A DNA stretch of 64,000 nucleotides from Dyadobacter fermentans (GTDB lineage Bacteria > Bacteroidota > Bacteroidia > Cytophagales > Spirosomataceae): contig NZ_JAHXBN010000006.1 in the NCBI RefSeq assembly GCF_019924045.1, forward strand, positions 241,864-305,863. Reading direction: 5' to 3'. This document shows, in pieces, positions 42,485 through 50,497 of the stretch. Below the pieces are notes generated by a model, which was not told where the DNA came from, searched no databases, and was given only the letters and a program-made list of their open reading frames with translations. Numbering within the stretch: the stretch's first letter is position 1; the number at the start of each line of letters is the position of its first letter. The translations under genes were made by a program, and so were the position numbers.

Positions 42485-43450
42485 ATGAAAATATCAAGAG
42501 AAGCAAAAGTCGGAGCCATGGCACTTTTTGCCATTATCATGCTGTATTTCGGCTTCCACATCCTCAAAGGCTCCGACGTTTTTTCCAGAACATATAAATA
42601 CCACGTCGTTTACGACAATATCGACGGACTAACCGCTTCCAACCCCGTTTTGCTCAATGGCTTGAACGTGGGCCGTGTACAGGAGATCAAACTGCTCCAA
42701 AACCGCGGTAACCAGTTGCTGGTAACCATCGATGTACAAAAAGGCATTCTATTACCCCAGGGAACAGGCGCGGTACTCGCGGATGGTGGGCTGCTCGGAG
42801 GTAAGGTGATCCACCTCGCAATGGGAACCGGCGCCCCGATGAAAGACGGCGACACGCTTGTTGCCAAAAAGGAGTCGGGTATATCCGCTGTTTTGCAGGA
42901 AAAAGCATTGCCGCTCGTCTCCCACGCCGATTCACTCATTAAGAACCTCGACCTCGTGGTGGGCGGTTTCCAGGAGACAGGTTTGATTTTGAATCAGGTT
43001 CTGAAAAACTATAACCAGACAGGCACCAGCCTGCAAGGCCTTTTAGCCGAAAACCGTGCAAACCTGCTGGCGATGACCTCGAACCTGAACAAACTCACGA
43101 CATCGCTTGTGGAGACGGAAAAGGAATTGAAGCCATTACTCGCCAAAACCGGCACGCTGGCCGACTCGCTGAATGCATTACGGCTGGGTGAAACCGTGAC
43201 AAGCGCACGTAAAACCATTGAGGAACTCCACACTTTACTCGCAAGCGTGGAGTCGGGCAAAGGAACTGCCGGCAAACTCGTGAAGGACGAGACGTTGTAC
43301 AACAATCTCAACCGCACGATGATCAGCATGAACAAACTGCTTACCAACTTCCGCGAGCATCCGAAACGTTATATCCATGTTTCTGTTTTTGGCAAAAAAG
43401 ATAAGGGTCCTGCCGAGTCTCCGCTGGATACAGCCACTACCATTAAATAG
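42485..43450 (+). CDS. MlaD/MCE-family lipid transport protein
   Basis: Substrate-binding membrane protein of the lipid asymmetry pathway. Residues 1-30 form a single anchor helix (AKVGAMALFAIIMLYFGFHIL); the MCE domain follows at about residues 35-115 (KYHVVYDNIDGLTASNPVLLNGLNVGRVQEI, GAVLADGGLLGGKVIHLAMG). The C-terminal 170 residues are helical with Leu/Asn-rich repeats, compatible with a coiled coil. The partner MlaE permease and MlaF ATPase are not in this window. A possible TACTTTG box lies upstream at 42427-42433, one base short of consensus. Confidence 0.88.
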   Translation: MKISREAKVGAMALFAIIMLYFGFHILKGSDVFSRTYKYHVVYDNIDGLTASNPVLLNGLNVGRVQEIKLLQNRGNQLLVTIDVQKGILLPQGTGAVLADGGLLGGKVIHLAMGTGAPMKDGDTLVAKKESGISAVLQEKALPLVSHADSLIKNLDLVVGGFQETGLILNQVLKNYNQTGTSLQGLLAENRANLLAMTSNLNKLTTSLVETEKELKPLLAKTGTLADSLNALRLGETVTSARKTIEELHTLLASVESGKGTAGKLVKDETLYNNLNRTMISMNKLLTNFREHPKRYIHVSVFGKKDKGPAESPLDTATTIK

Positions 43451-43474
43451 GGCCTCGCATTTTAAATTAATATG

Positions 43475-43506
43475 AAAGTCGTTTGCTTACCGGTGAACGA
43501 CTTTTT
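43475..43506 (+). terminator. Terminator after the MCE gene
   Basis: A 9-bp stem AAAGTCGTT / AACGACTTT with a 12-nt loop followed by T residues, 24 bp after the stop. The following carboxylase promoter begins at its end. Confidence 0.75.
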
Positions 43507-43513
43507 ACATTTG
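43506..43513 (+). promoter_or_regulatory. -7 promoter box for the acyl-CoA carboxylase
   Basis: TACATTTG matches TAnnTTTG, 41 bp before the ATG at 43555, and supports that internal start. Confidence 0.5.
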
Positions 43514-43554
43514 AAATAAGCCCATTTCAATTACTCACACCATTCTTCATCATC

Positions 43555-45168
43555 ATGACCAGCCAGGAAAGCCTACCACACCTCATCGAAATCCTCAACC
43601 AGAAATACGAGCAGGTAAAGCTCGGCGGCGGGAAGAAAAAAATCGAAGCGCAGCATCAGAAGGGCAAACTCACGGCCCGCGAAAGGATCGATTACCTGAT
43701 CGACCCGGGCTCTCATTTCCTAGAAATCGGTGCATTTGTGGGCGATGGAATGTATGAAGAAGAAGGCGGCTGCCCTTCCGGTGGCGTAGTGACCGGCATT
43801 GGTTATGTTTCAGGAAAACAATGCATGATCGTCGCCAACGATGCCACGGTGAAAGCCGGTGCGTGGTTCCCGATTGCGGCCAAAAAGAACTTGCGTGCCC
43901 AGGAAATCGCGATGGAGAACCGCCTGCCGGTGATCTACCTCGTCGACAGCGCAGGCGTGTTTCTGCCTATGCAGGCGGAAGTATTTGCCGATAAGGAACA
44001 TTTCGGCCGCATTTTCAGAAACAATGCGCAAATGTCGGCCATGGGCATTGTGCAGATTTCGGCCATCATGGGTGCCTGTGTCGCAGGGGGGGCCTATTTG
44101 CCGATCATGTCCGACGAAGCATTCATTGTGGAAGGCACCGGTTCAGTGTTTTTGGCCGGGCCTTATTTGGTCAAATCATCCATTGGCGAAGATATTGACG
44201 CGGAATCGCTCGGCGGTGCCGCCATGCATTGCGAAATCTCCGGCGTTACCGACAACAAGTTTCCCGACGATAAATCGTGCCTGGATGCTATCAAAAGGCA
44301 TATTGATAAAATAGGAAAGCCCCAATCCGCCGGCTTCGACCGAAAAACTACGCAAGCACCGTCGCGTAAACCGGAAGAGATATACAACCTTCTCCCTACC
44401 GATAGGTTAAAACCCTATGATGTACTACCCATTCTGGAATGCATTGTGGATAACTCCGAGCTCGATGAGTATAAACCCGATTACGGCAAAACCCTCATAT
44501 GCGCCTACGCACGCGTGGACGGCTGGGCCGTGGGCATTGTGGCCAACCAGCGAAAAATGGTGCGGTCGGGCAAAGGCGAAATGCAAATGGGCGGCGTCAT
44601 CTACGCCGAAGCGGCCGATAAAGCCGCGCGATTTATCATGAATTGCAACCAGAAAAAGATCCCGCTCGTTTTCTTCCACGATGTGACCGGCTTTATGGTC
44701 GGCAGTCGCGCGGAGCAGGGGGGCATTATCAAAGATGGCGCTAAGATGGTAAATGCGGTGGCAAATTCGGTGGTACCGAAGTTTACATTTATTATAGGCA
44801 ACTCCTATGGCGCGGGAAACTATGCCATGTGCGGCAAAGCCTACGATCCGCGGCTGATATTCGCCTGGCCAACAGCCCAAATGGCGGTGATGAGCGGCGC
44901 CACTGCGGCACGGACATTGCTGCAAGTACAAACGGCCACTTTGAAAGCCAAAGGCCAGACGATCACTCCCGAGGCTGAAAAGGAATTGCTGAGCCAGATA
45001 ACCGACCGCTACAACCAGGAATTATCCCCTTACTACGCCGCTGCGCGTCTCTGGGTCGACGGCATTATCGATCCCGTGGCGACGCGGCGCATTATATCGG
45101 CGGGCATTACGGCTGCCGACCAGGCGCCCATTGAGAAGCCATTCAATGTGGGGGTCATTCAAGTCTAA
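43555..45168 (+). CDS. Acyl-CoA carboxylase, carboxyltransferase subunit (methylcrotonyl-CoA type)
   Basis: Biotin-dependent carboxyltransferase that moves CO2 from biotin to an acyl-CoA. KGKLTARERIDYLIDPGSHFLEIG near residue 38 and AVFADKEHFGRIFRNNAQMSAMGI mark the N-terminal half; the C-terminal half has MVRSGKGEMQMGGVIYAEAADKAARFI and FHDVTGFMVGSRAEQGGIIKDGAKM. The length of 537 residues is closer to methylcrotonyl-CoA carboxylase beta subunits (~535-560) than to propionyl-CoA ones (~510-520), so leucine breakdown is the likeliest role. The biotin-carrying alpha subunit is not in the window. The ATG at 43555 is chosen because the upstream stretch contains a terminator and promoter. The next gene starts 21 bp later. 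Confidence 0.9.
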   Translation: MTSQESLPHLIEILNQKYEQVKLGGGKKKIEAQHQKGKLTARERIDYLIDPGSHFLEIGAFVGDGMYEEEGGCPSGGVVTGIGYVSGKQCMIVANDATVKAGAWFPIAAKKNLRAQEIAMENRLPVIYLVDSAGVFLPMQAEVFADKEHFGRIFRNNAQMSAMGIVQISAIMGACVAGGAYLPIMSDEAFIVEGTGSVFLAGPYLVKSSIGEDIDAESLGGAAMHCEISGVTDNKFPDDKSCLDAIKRHIDKIGKPQSAGFDRKTTQAPSRKPEEIYNLLPTDRLKPYDVLPILECIVDNSELDEYKPDYGKTLICAYARVDGWAVGIVANQRKMVRSGKGEMQMGGVIYAEAADKAARFIMNCNQKKIPLVFFHDVTGFMVGSRAEQGGIIKDGAKMVNAVANSVVPKFTFIIGNSYGAGNYAMCGKAYDPRLIFAWPTAQMAVMSGATAARTLLQVQTATLKAKGQTITPEAEKELLSQITDRYNQELSPYYAAARLWVDGIIDPVATRRIISAGITAADQAPIEKPFNVGVIQV

Positions 45169-45189
45169 TTGTAATCTAAACCTGTTATT

Positions 45190-46074
45190 ATGTCTGAAAA
45201 AATAGCGTTTCTCGGACTCGGGAACCTTGGTACTCCTATCGCTGAAAGCCTGCTTGAAGCAGGTTATGAATTGGTCGTTTGGAATAGAACGGCTTCCAAA
45301 GCAGAACCATTGATCAAACTCGGCGCAACTGTCGTCGAAAACGCGATCGACGCGATTACGCCGGGGGGGCTGGTATTCTCTGTACTCGCCGACGACGCGG
45401 CTGTGGACGAGCTGTTTTCTATGGAACTCGTCGAAAAGCTCGGAAAAGATGGTGTGCACATTTCCATGAGCACCATTTCGCCCGAGACCTCGCGCCAGCT
45501 CGCACAGGTACACGAGTGGTACGGCGCGCATTACGTGGGCGCGCCCATATTCGCCCGTCCGGAAGCGGTGCGCGCGAAGGTGGGAAACATCTGCCTTTCG
45601 GGTAATGCATCCGCAAAGGAGCGCATTAAACCTATTGTCCAGAGTTTCGTAAAAGGTGTTTTTGATTTTGGCGACGATCCCGGAGCAGCGAATGTGATCA
45701 AGCTCGCCGGCAACTTCATGATCGCGTGCAGCCTCGAAATGATGGGCGAAGCATTCACCATGGCTGAAAAGAATGGCATATCAAGACAAAGCATTTACGA
45801 AATGCTGACATCGACCTTGTTCGCGGCGCCTATTTTCCAGAATTACGGTAAAATTGTAGCTCAGCACGCCTACGAGCCTGTTGCATTCCGCTATCCGCTC
45901 GGTTTGAAAGATATTAACCTGACGCTGCAAACGGCCTCGGACGTAAATGCACCGATGCCTTTCGCGGACATTATCAAAAACCGCTTCATTTCCGGCCTCG
46001 CCAAAGGCCGCGAAAACCTCGACTGGGGTGCATTGGCACTGGGCGCGTCCGACGACGCCGGCCTGACGAAGTAG
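45190..46074 (+). CDS. Beta-hydroxyacid dehydrogenase (3-hydroxyisobutyrate type)
   Basis: NAD(P)-dependent oxidoreductase of the 3-hydroxyisobutyrate/tartronate-semialdehyde family. The Rossmann motif FLGLGNLGTPIAESLLEAG is at residues 6-24, followed by VVWNRT; the substrate loop MSTISPETSRQLA is near residue 97 and the catalytic Lys lies in NVIKLAGNFMIACSLEMMGE near residue 165. At 294 residues it is complete. The exact substrate (3-hydroxyisobutyrate, glyoxylate or succinic semialdehyde) cannot be told from the sequence. It probably shares an mRNA with the carboxylase upstream. Confidence 0.88.
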   Translation: MSEKIAFLGLGNLGTPIAESLLEAGYELVVWNRTASKAEPLIKLGATVVENAIDAITPGGLVFSVLADDAAVDELFSMELVEKLGKDGVHISMSTISPETSRQLAQVHEWYGAHYVGAPIFARPEAVRAKVGNICLSGNASAKERIKPIVQSFVKGVFDFGDDPGAANVIKLAGNFMIACSLEMMGEAFTMAEKNGISRQSIYEMLTSTLFAAPIFQNYGKIVAQHAYEPVAFRYPLGLKDINLTLQTASDVNAPMPFADIIKNRFISGLAKGRENLDWGALALGASDDAGLTK

Positions 46075-46083
46075 CGACAAAAA

Positions 46084-46125
46084 AGCCGATTCCGCGTGTC
46101 CCTGACAGAGCACGTGGAATCGGCT
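46084..46125. terminator. Large hairpin after the beta-hydroxyacid dehydrogenase
   Basis: A 15-bp stem AGCCGATTCCGCGTG / CACGTGGAATCGGCT with one mismatch and a 12-nt loop, preceded by AAAAAA, 9 bp after the stop codon and before the convergent DUF4136 gene. Confidence 0.75.
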
Positions 46126-46140
46126 AATTATATTGACGGC

Positions 46141-46166
46141 TCGTGCCAACCGCGAGGCTGGCACGA
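46141..46166. repeat. Second intergenic palindrome (REP-like)
   Basis: TCGTGCCAACC and GGCTGGCACGA form a stem with one mismatch around a 4-nt loop, directly beside the preceding hairpin and 27 bp before the DUF4136 stop. Its size and GC-rich arms recall the palindrome at 11511-11540, though the sequences differ. Confidence 0.55.
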
Positions 46167-46193
46167 CCTATATCGCCGATCTCCGATCAGCAA

Positions 46194-46769
46194 TTATCGT
46201 CCGACCTGCTCGCTGTAACGACGCGGGTCGTAGCCTTTGGCGAACAGCGGATATTGGTCAAAAATGCGCCTTACAACGCTCCGGTAATGGTTATTGGAAC
46301 CTTCCGTTCCTTTAAATATCCCCGAAGCATAACCTCTCCAAACCACCTGGTCGCTCTCCGCATCAATCAGTGAAACGATCAGCGTCCCTTTGTCGAGCGC
46401 GTATTTAATCGGTTCATAGCGGAACCCCTCATTCTCCGTATCCACCCAGTTCTTGATCACCGGCTGCATATAGCCCTGGTAGCGCAGGTTATCGTAGAAA
46501 ATACCATAATTCACCAGCAGCGTAGGCTTTTCGGCAGTGAGCTTGTAGCCTCTTACCTGCATCTGGCGACGGATCGCCTCATAAATTTCGGTGCAAAGAT
46601 TATTGGTATCCCTCTCACATTCCAGAAACGTATAAGAAGAGTAATCTTTAAAATTGGTTTCGTAGCTGTAATCATGCTCCACAAACACTTTCCGGCCACT
46701 GGAACACCCTGCAATCACGACTACGAGCAGTAAAGCAGCATAAATAGAAATAGACCTCAGCATAAGCAT
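46194..46769 (-). CDS. DUF4136 lipoprotein
   Basis: 191-residue predicted lipoprotein: signal with LLLVVVIAGCSSG, Cys near residue 22. The mature domain YSYETNFKDYSSYTFLE, IYEAIRRQMQVRGYKLTAEKPTLLVNYG and GTLIVSLIDAESDQVVWRGYASG follows the DUF4136 pattern, a common envelope family of unknown function. Ends near Arg-rich RYSEQVGR. It is followed by two hairpins and faces a convergent gene. Confidence 0.88.
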   Translation of the reverse strand: MLMLRSISIYAALLLVVVIAGCSSGRKVFVEHDYSYETNFKDYSSYTFLECERDTNNLCTEIYEAIRRQMQVRGYKLTAEKPTLLVNYGIFYDNLRYQGYMQPVIKNWVDTENEGFRYEPIKYALDKGTLIVSLIDAESDQVVWRGYASGIFKGTEGSNNHYRSVVRRIFDQYPLFAKGYDPRRYSEQVGR

Positions 46770-46860
46770 TTAAATTTGTCAGGTTGTGAATTAAGATATA
46801 TCAAGAATGTATTTTGAATACTCCTCTTACACTACCAATAGCTTATGCCGCACTGTAAAT

Positions 46861-47895
46861 CTATCCCAAATAATAAGCTATTGATCTGCGCATTTCAGTT
46901 GCCGTTACTACAATATCAAAGGCACATTGCCCGGCCCCTTTCAGCAATGAAAACCTGATTTCCTTTCCCTTATTCTTCTTATCCTGCCGCGTCAGCGTAA
47001 TGATCTCCTCGATATCCTCCGGCTTGATCTTCACTTTCCCATACGTCGCGAACAGGAACTCTTCAATATCCGTCAACGTCTGCTGGTCGATCATTTTCCG
47101 CTCAAACGAAAGGTATGCTTCCATGATCATCCCCACCGCAATGGCTTCCCCGTGGAAAAGCCGCTCCCTGGGGCCCTTATTCAAAAAGCACGTCTCCACC
47201 GCATGGCCGAGCGTGTGCCCGAAATTCAGGATCTTCCGCAAACCTTTCTCTGTGGGGTCCTGGTCCACCACCTGCTGCTTGATCTTCACCGAATGCGCGA
47301 TCAGGTCCGGCCAGTTCTGCGCTTCAAAATCCTTCGCCCGGATCTCCTCCCATTTCGCACCGTCGGCGATCAGGCAATGCTTGATAATCTCTGCAAATCC
47401 CGACCGTATCTCCCGCTCCGGTAAAGTGTTCAAAAACACCGGGTCGATGAGCACGCTTTTCGGGATGTTGAAAACACCAAGATGGTTTTTAAAACCCTGA
47501 AAATCAATCCCCAATTTTCCTCCTACACTCGCATCCACCTGCGAAAGCAAGGTCGTCGGAACCTGGATAAAATCTATTCCACGCTTGTACACCGCGGCGC
47601 AAAAACCGCTCATGTCGCCGATCACCCCGCCACCCACATTGACTACCAATGCATGCCGGTCGAGTTCGTCCTTGGTCATGGCCTCCCAGATTTTCTCGCA
47701 AGTCGCCAATGTCTTGTGCGCCTCGCCGCTGGGAACGGTTACAACACTATGTTTGGGCAAAAACGCCTTCAAAATCGGATAACAATGCCTTTTGGTGTTG
47801 TTATCGGCTATTACTACAATTTTTGAATACTGTTTGGAACTCAAAAAATCCGGTAGACTCTCGCCTATCGGTGCAATTACTACTGACTGGTTCAT
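46861..47895 (-). CDS. aroB: 3-dehydroquinate synthase
   Basis: Shikimate-pathway enzyme that cyclises DAHP to 3-dehydroquinate, using NAD+ and a divalent metal. Motifs: VVTVPSGEAHKTLATCEKIWEAM near residue 54, NVGGGVIGDMSGFCAAVYKRGIDFIQVPTTLLSQVDASVGGK near residues 86-127, and GFAEIIKHCLIADGAKW near residue 165 with a metal His. RKILNFGHTLGHAVE near residue 240 supplies two more metal ligands. At 344 residues it is complete. No other aro gene is nearby. Confidence 0.95.
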   Translation of the reverse strand: MNQSVVIAPIGESLPDFLSSKQYSKIVVIADNNTKRHCYPILKAFLPKHSVVTVPSGEAHKTLATCEKIWEAMTKDELDRHALVVNVGGGVIGDMSGFCAAVYKRGIDFIQVPTTLLSQVDASVGGKLGIDFQGFKNHLGVFNIPKSVLIDPVFLNTLPEREIRSGFAEIIKHCLIADGAKWEEIRAKDFEAQNWPDLIAHSVKIKQQVVDQDPTEKGLRKILNFGHTLGHAVETCFLNKGPRERLFHGEAIAVGMIMEAYLSFERKMIDQQTLTDIEEFLFATYGKVKIKPEDIEEIITLTRQDKKNKGKEIRFSLLKGAGQCAFDIVVTATEMRRSIAYYLG

Positions 47896-48174
47896 TCTAG
47901 ACTATCATTGAGACGGGCTCATCACAGATACGATGAGTGCAACCAAATGGATGCGTTGATTTCCAGGTTTTTAAAATAAAATTTTGGAAAACCATTTTAA
48001 AGATAGCAATTATTATGCTTATCAAATAATCATTTAGATTTTGTATCCCGAGAAATTTTTCCACAGGTCGCGTTCTCAGTTCAAATGCCTGTGCCACGGC
48101 TCGTTTGCTTTTTATTTCGTAAAATTGCCGCTTCGTTCAGATTATCCACCTTTATCCTCATATAACCTCAACAA

Positions 48175-49233
48175 ATGAGTGCTCCGCTGATCTCTGGAAT
48201 TCAACAGGTAGGAATTGGTTGCCAGAACGTGCCAGAAACCTGGAAATGGTACCGGCAAGTGCTGGGTTTCGATGTCCCCATATTCGATGAAAAAGCGGAC
48301 GCCCCGCTCATGACGCCCTACACCGGCGGTAAAGTGCAATCGCGGCAGGCAGCGCTGGTACTCAATATGGCCGGCGGCGGCGGACTGGAAATATGGTCGT
48401 TCACGAGCCGCGTTTCGCAGCCAGCGAATTTCAAAGTGGAAATCGGCGACCTGGGCATTAACGCCATCCGTTTCAAAGCCCCGGACGTCAAAAAAGCACA
48501 CGAATGGGTGAAAAGCCATTCCAAAGAAGCCACCGGCCCACTCTCTAAGCTGCCCGAAGGCGAAGGTTTCTGGGGGACCGACCCATACGGTAATGTATTT
48601 CAGATCACCAGCGATGCAACCTGGTTCCAGACCAAAGGCAAAAACGTAGGAGGCGTTGCCGGTGTCGTGGTCGGCGTTTCCGACATCGATAAGGCAGCCG
48701 TTTTTTACCAAAACCTGCTCCAACCACTGAATATCGTTTACGACAAAACGGGTGTTTTCGAAGACTTACCGACGTCCATTCCCGGCCAGCGTTTCCGCAG
48801 AATGCTCCTTCGTAAGAGTTTCACACCCGACGGTGCATTCAGCCGCTTGCTCGGCGACGTGCAGATCGAACTCGTGCAAGCGCTCGACCGCGCACCTAAA
48901 AAGATATTCGAAAACCGCTATTGGGGCGATTGCGGGTACATTCACCTGTGCTTCGATACACTGGATATGGATGCGTTGAAAACCAAATTGCAAGCCCAAG
49001 GTTATCCATTCACCATCGATAGCGAGAGCTCATTCGGCATGGAGAATGCCGCAGGCCGCTTCGCCTACCTCGAAGACCCGGACGGAACCTTGATCGAACT
49101 CGTCGAAACGCATAAGGTCCCGATCCTGAAAAAGCTCGGCTGGTTCCTGGATTTGCAAAAACGCGGGTTGAGAAAGCCCTTGCCGAACTGGATGTTGAAG
49201 GCGATGGGGCTGAATAAGGTAAAAGATAAATAG
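48175..49233 (+). CDS. Protein with two VOC (glyoxalase-fold) domains
   Basis: Tandem vicinal-oxygen-chelate protein. The first domain spans about residues 5-145 (ISGIQQVGIGCQNVPETWKWYRQVLGFDV; FWGTDPYGNVFQI) and the second about 155-330 (VVVGVSDIDKAAVFYQNLL; GYIHLCFDTLDMDALKTKLQAQG; AYLEDPDGTLIELVET). Metal ligands may be His in GYIHLC and Glu in LIELVE. This two-domain layout occurs in extradiol dioxygenases and glyoxalases; the substrate cannot be assigned. Ends with a basic C-terminal tail. Confidence 0.8.
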   Translation: MSAPLISGIQQVGIGCQNVPETWKWYRQVLGFDVPIFDEKADAPLMTPYTGGKVQSRQAALVLNMAGGGGLEIWSFTSRVSQPANFKVEIGDLGINAIRFKAPDVKKAHEWVKSHSKEATGPLSKLPEGEGFWGTDPYGNVFQITSDATWFQTKGKNVGGVAGVVVGVSDIDKAAVFYQNLLQPLNIVYDKTGVFEDLPTSIPGQRFRRMLLRKSFTPDGAFSRLLGDVQIELVQALDRAPKKIFENRYWGDCGYIHLCFDTLDMDALKTKLQAQGYPFTIDSESSFGMENAAGRFAYLEDPDGTLIELVETHKVPILKKLGWFLDLQKRGLRKPLPNWMLKAMGLNKVKDK

Positions 49234-49270
49234 TACCAAATCTCTCTTACTTAAATACAATTATTTAAAA

Positions 49271-49315
49271 TTAACCATGTAAATTTGCAAGTTAAGTTCA
49301 AATTTACATGGTTAA
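49271..49315. promoter_or_regulatory. 45-bp perfect inverted repeat over promoter and start codon of the DUF4143 ATPase
   Basis: Two perfect 17-nt arms (TTAACCATGTAAATTTG at 49271-49287, complementary to 49299-49315) flank an 11-nt centre. The left arm contains TAAATTTG (49280-49287), a match to the -7 box TAnnTTTG, and the right arm ends on the first base of the ATG start. A DNA-binding dimer here would cover both promoter and start. Confidence 0.8.
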
Positions 49316-50496
49316 TGATAGATCGAGCTATTGAAGGAAGCGTTCTCCGGTCGCTAAATTTCTTCCCTGTTGTCGGCATTTTAGGGCCTCGTCAGGTCGG
49401 AAAGACCACCCTGGCACGCAAACTGATCGACAAGCTGAGCAAACCTGCTATTTACTACGATCTGGAACTGGTCGAAGATTTTGAGACGCTGTCTCAGAAC
49501 ACAACCTGGGTTCTGGAAAACAACATCGATAAGACGATTGTAATTGACGAGGTACAGCGGCATCTGCCTTTATTTCCACAACTCAGAGCCCTGATCGATC
49601 GCAAGCGCGAAGCAGCCCGATTTATACTGCTTGGCTCCGCATCGCCAAACTTTTTGCAACAAGGCTCGGAATCGCTGGCAGGCAGGATTGCTTATCACGA
49701 GCTTTCCCCCATTTTAAAATCAGAGGCGGAATCCGCATTTATACCTCAACCGACGCATTGGCACCGTGGAGGTTTCCCTGATGCGCTGCTTGCGCCCGAT
49801 AGTGGATACTGGTATCAATGGCAGCAGAATTTTATTAAAACTTACGTGGAACAGGATTTGTCTGCCATGGGGATTTCAACCACTATCCCCTTGCTCAATA
49901 ACTTTCTGCGGATGATATCACATCTCCACGGCTCGTTACTTAACTACTCGACATTAAGTAATTCGCTGGGAATGGCTAACGCTACCGTAAAGCGATATGT
50001 CGAAATTCTCGAACAAGCCTATTTGATAAGGAGGCTGGAACCATGGTTTGTGAACGTAAGCAAGAGGATTGTCAAAAGTCCGAAAATCTACATTTGCGAT
50101 TCGGGGAATCTGCATTTCCTCAGTAACATTCGCCACTATGAAGATCTTATTACCCATCCTATTGCGGGTGCATCCTGGGAAGGTTATGTAATCGAGCAAA
50201 TCATTCCATTACTCGATCCCGCGATCCGACCGTATTTCTATCGGACTTCCAATGGCGCCGAGATGGACCTGGTGCTGGTGGATGGCATTACACCGGTGGT
50301 TTCCATTGAGATAAAACTATCCCTGACACCGGCACTGAAAAGAGGCTCAACCGAGTCGGTTGCGGATTTGAAAACAATAAACAATTATGTGGTGACGCCA
50401 AACGGCGGCAATGTTGCTGTACGTCCGCAATGGGTACATTGCAACATCCATGAGCTTATCGCGCATTTGAAAACACTTAAAATAATTGCGGAGTAA
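49315..50496 (+). CDS. AAA_14/DUF4143 ATP-binding protein
   Basis: Two-part protein seen widely in bacteria with poorly known function. The N-terminal ATPase (about residues 1-160) has Walker A GILGPRQVGKTTLARKL near residue 22, Walker B TIVIDEVQRHLPLFPQLRALID near residue 73 and ILLGSASPNFLQQG as a sensor. A winged-helix-like middle follows near 200-260. The C-terminal DUF4143 part (about 270-390) has SWEGYVIEQIIP, NGAEMDLVLVDG and VVSIEIKLS, i.e. E...D...E-x-K, the pattern of a PD-(D/E)XK nuclease fold. The ATG at 49315 is chosen; an earlier frame start lies inside the palindrome. 393 residues. Confidence 0.88.
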   Translation: MIDRAIEGSVLRSLNFFPVVGILGPRQVGKTTLARKLIDKLSKPAIYYDLELVEDFETLSQNTTWVLENNIDKTIVIDEVQRHLPLFPQLRALIDRKREAARFILLGSASPNFLQQGSESLAGRIAYHELSPILKSEAESAFIPQPTHWHRGGFPDALLAPDSGYWYQWQQNFIKTYVEQDLSAMGISTTIPLLNNFLRMISHLHGSLLNYSTLSNSLGMANATVKRYVEILEQAYLIRRLEPWFVNVSKRIVKSPKIYICDSGNLHFLSNIRHYEDLITHPIAGASWEGYVIEQIIPLLDPAIRPYFYRTSNGAEMDLVLVDGITPVVSIEIKLSLTPALKRGSTESVADLKTINNYVVTPNGGNVAVRPQWVHCNIHELIAHLKTLKIIAE

Positions 50497-50497
50497 A

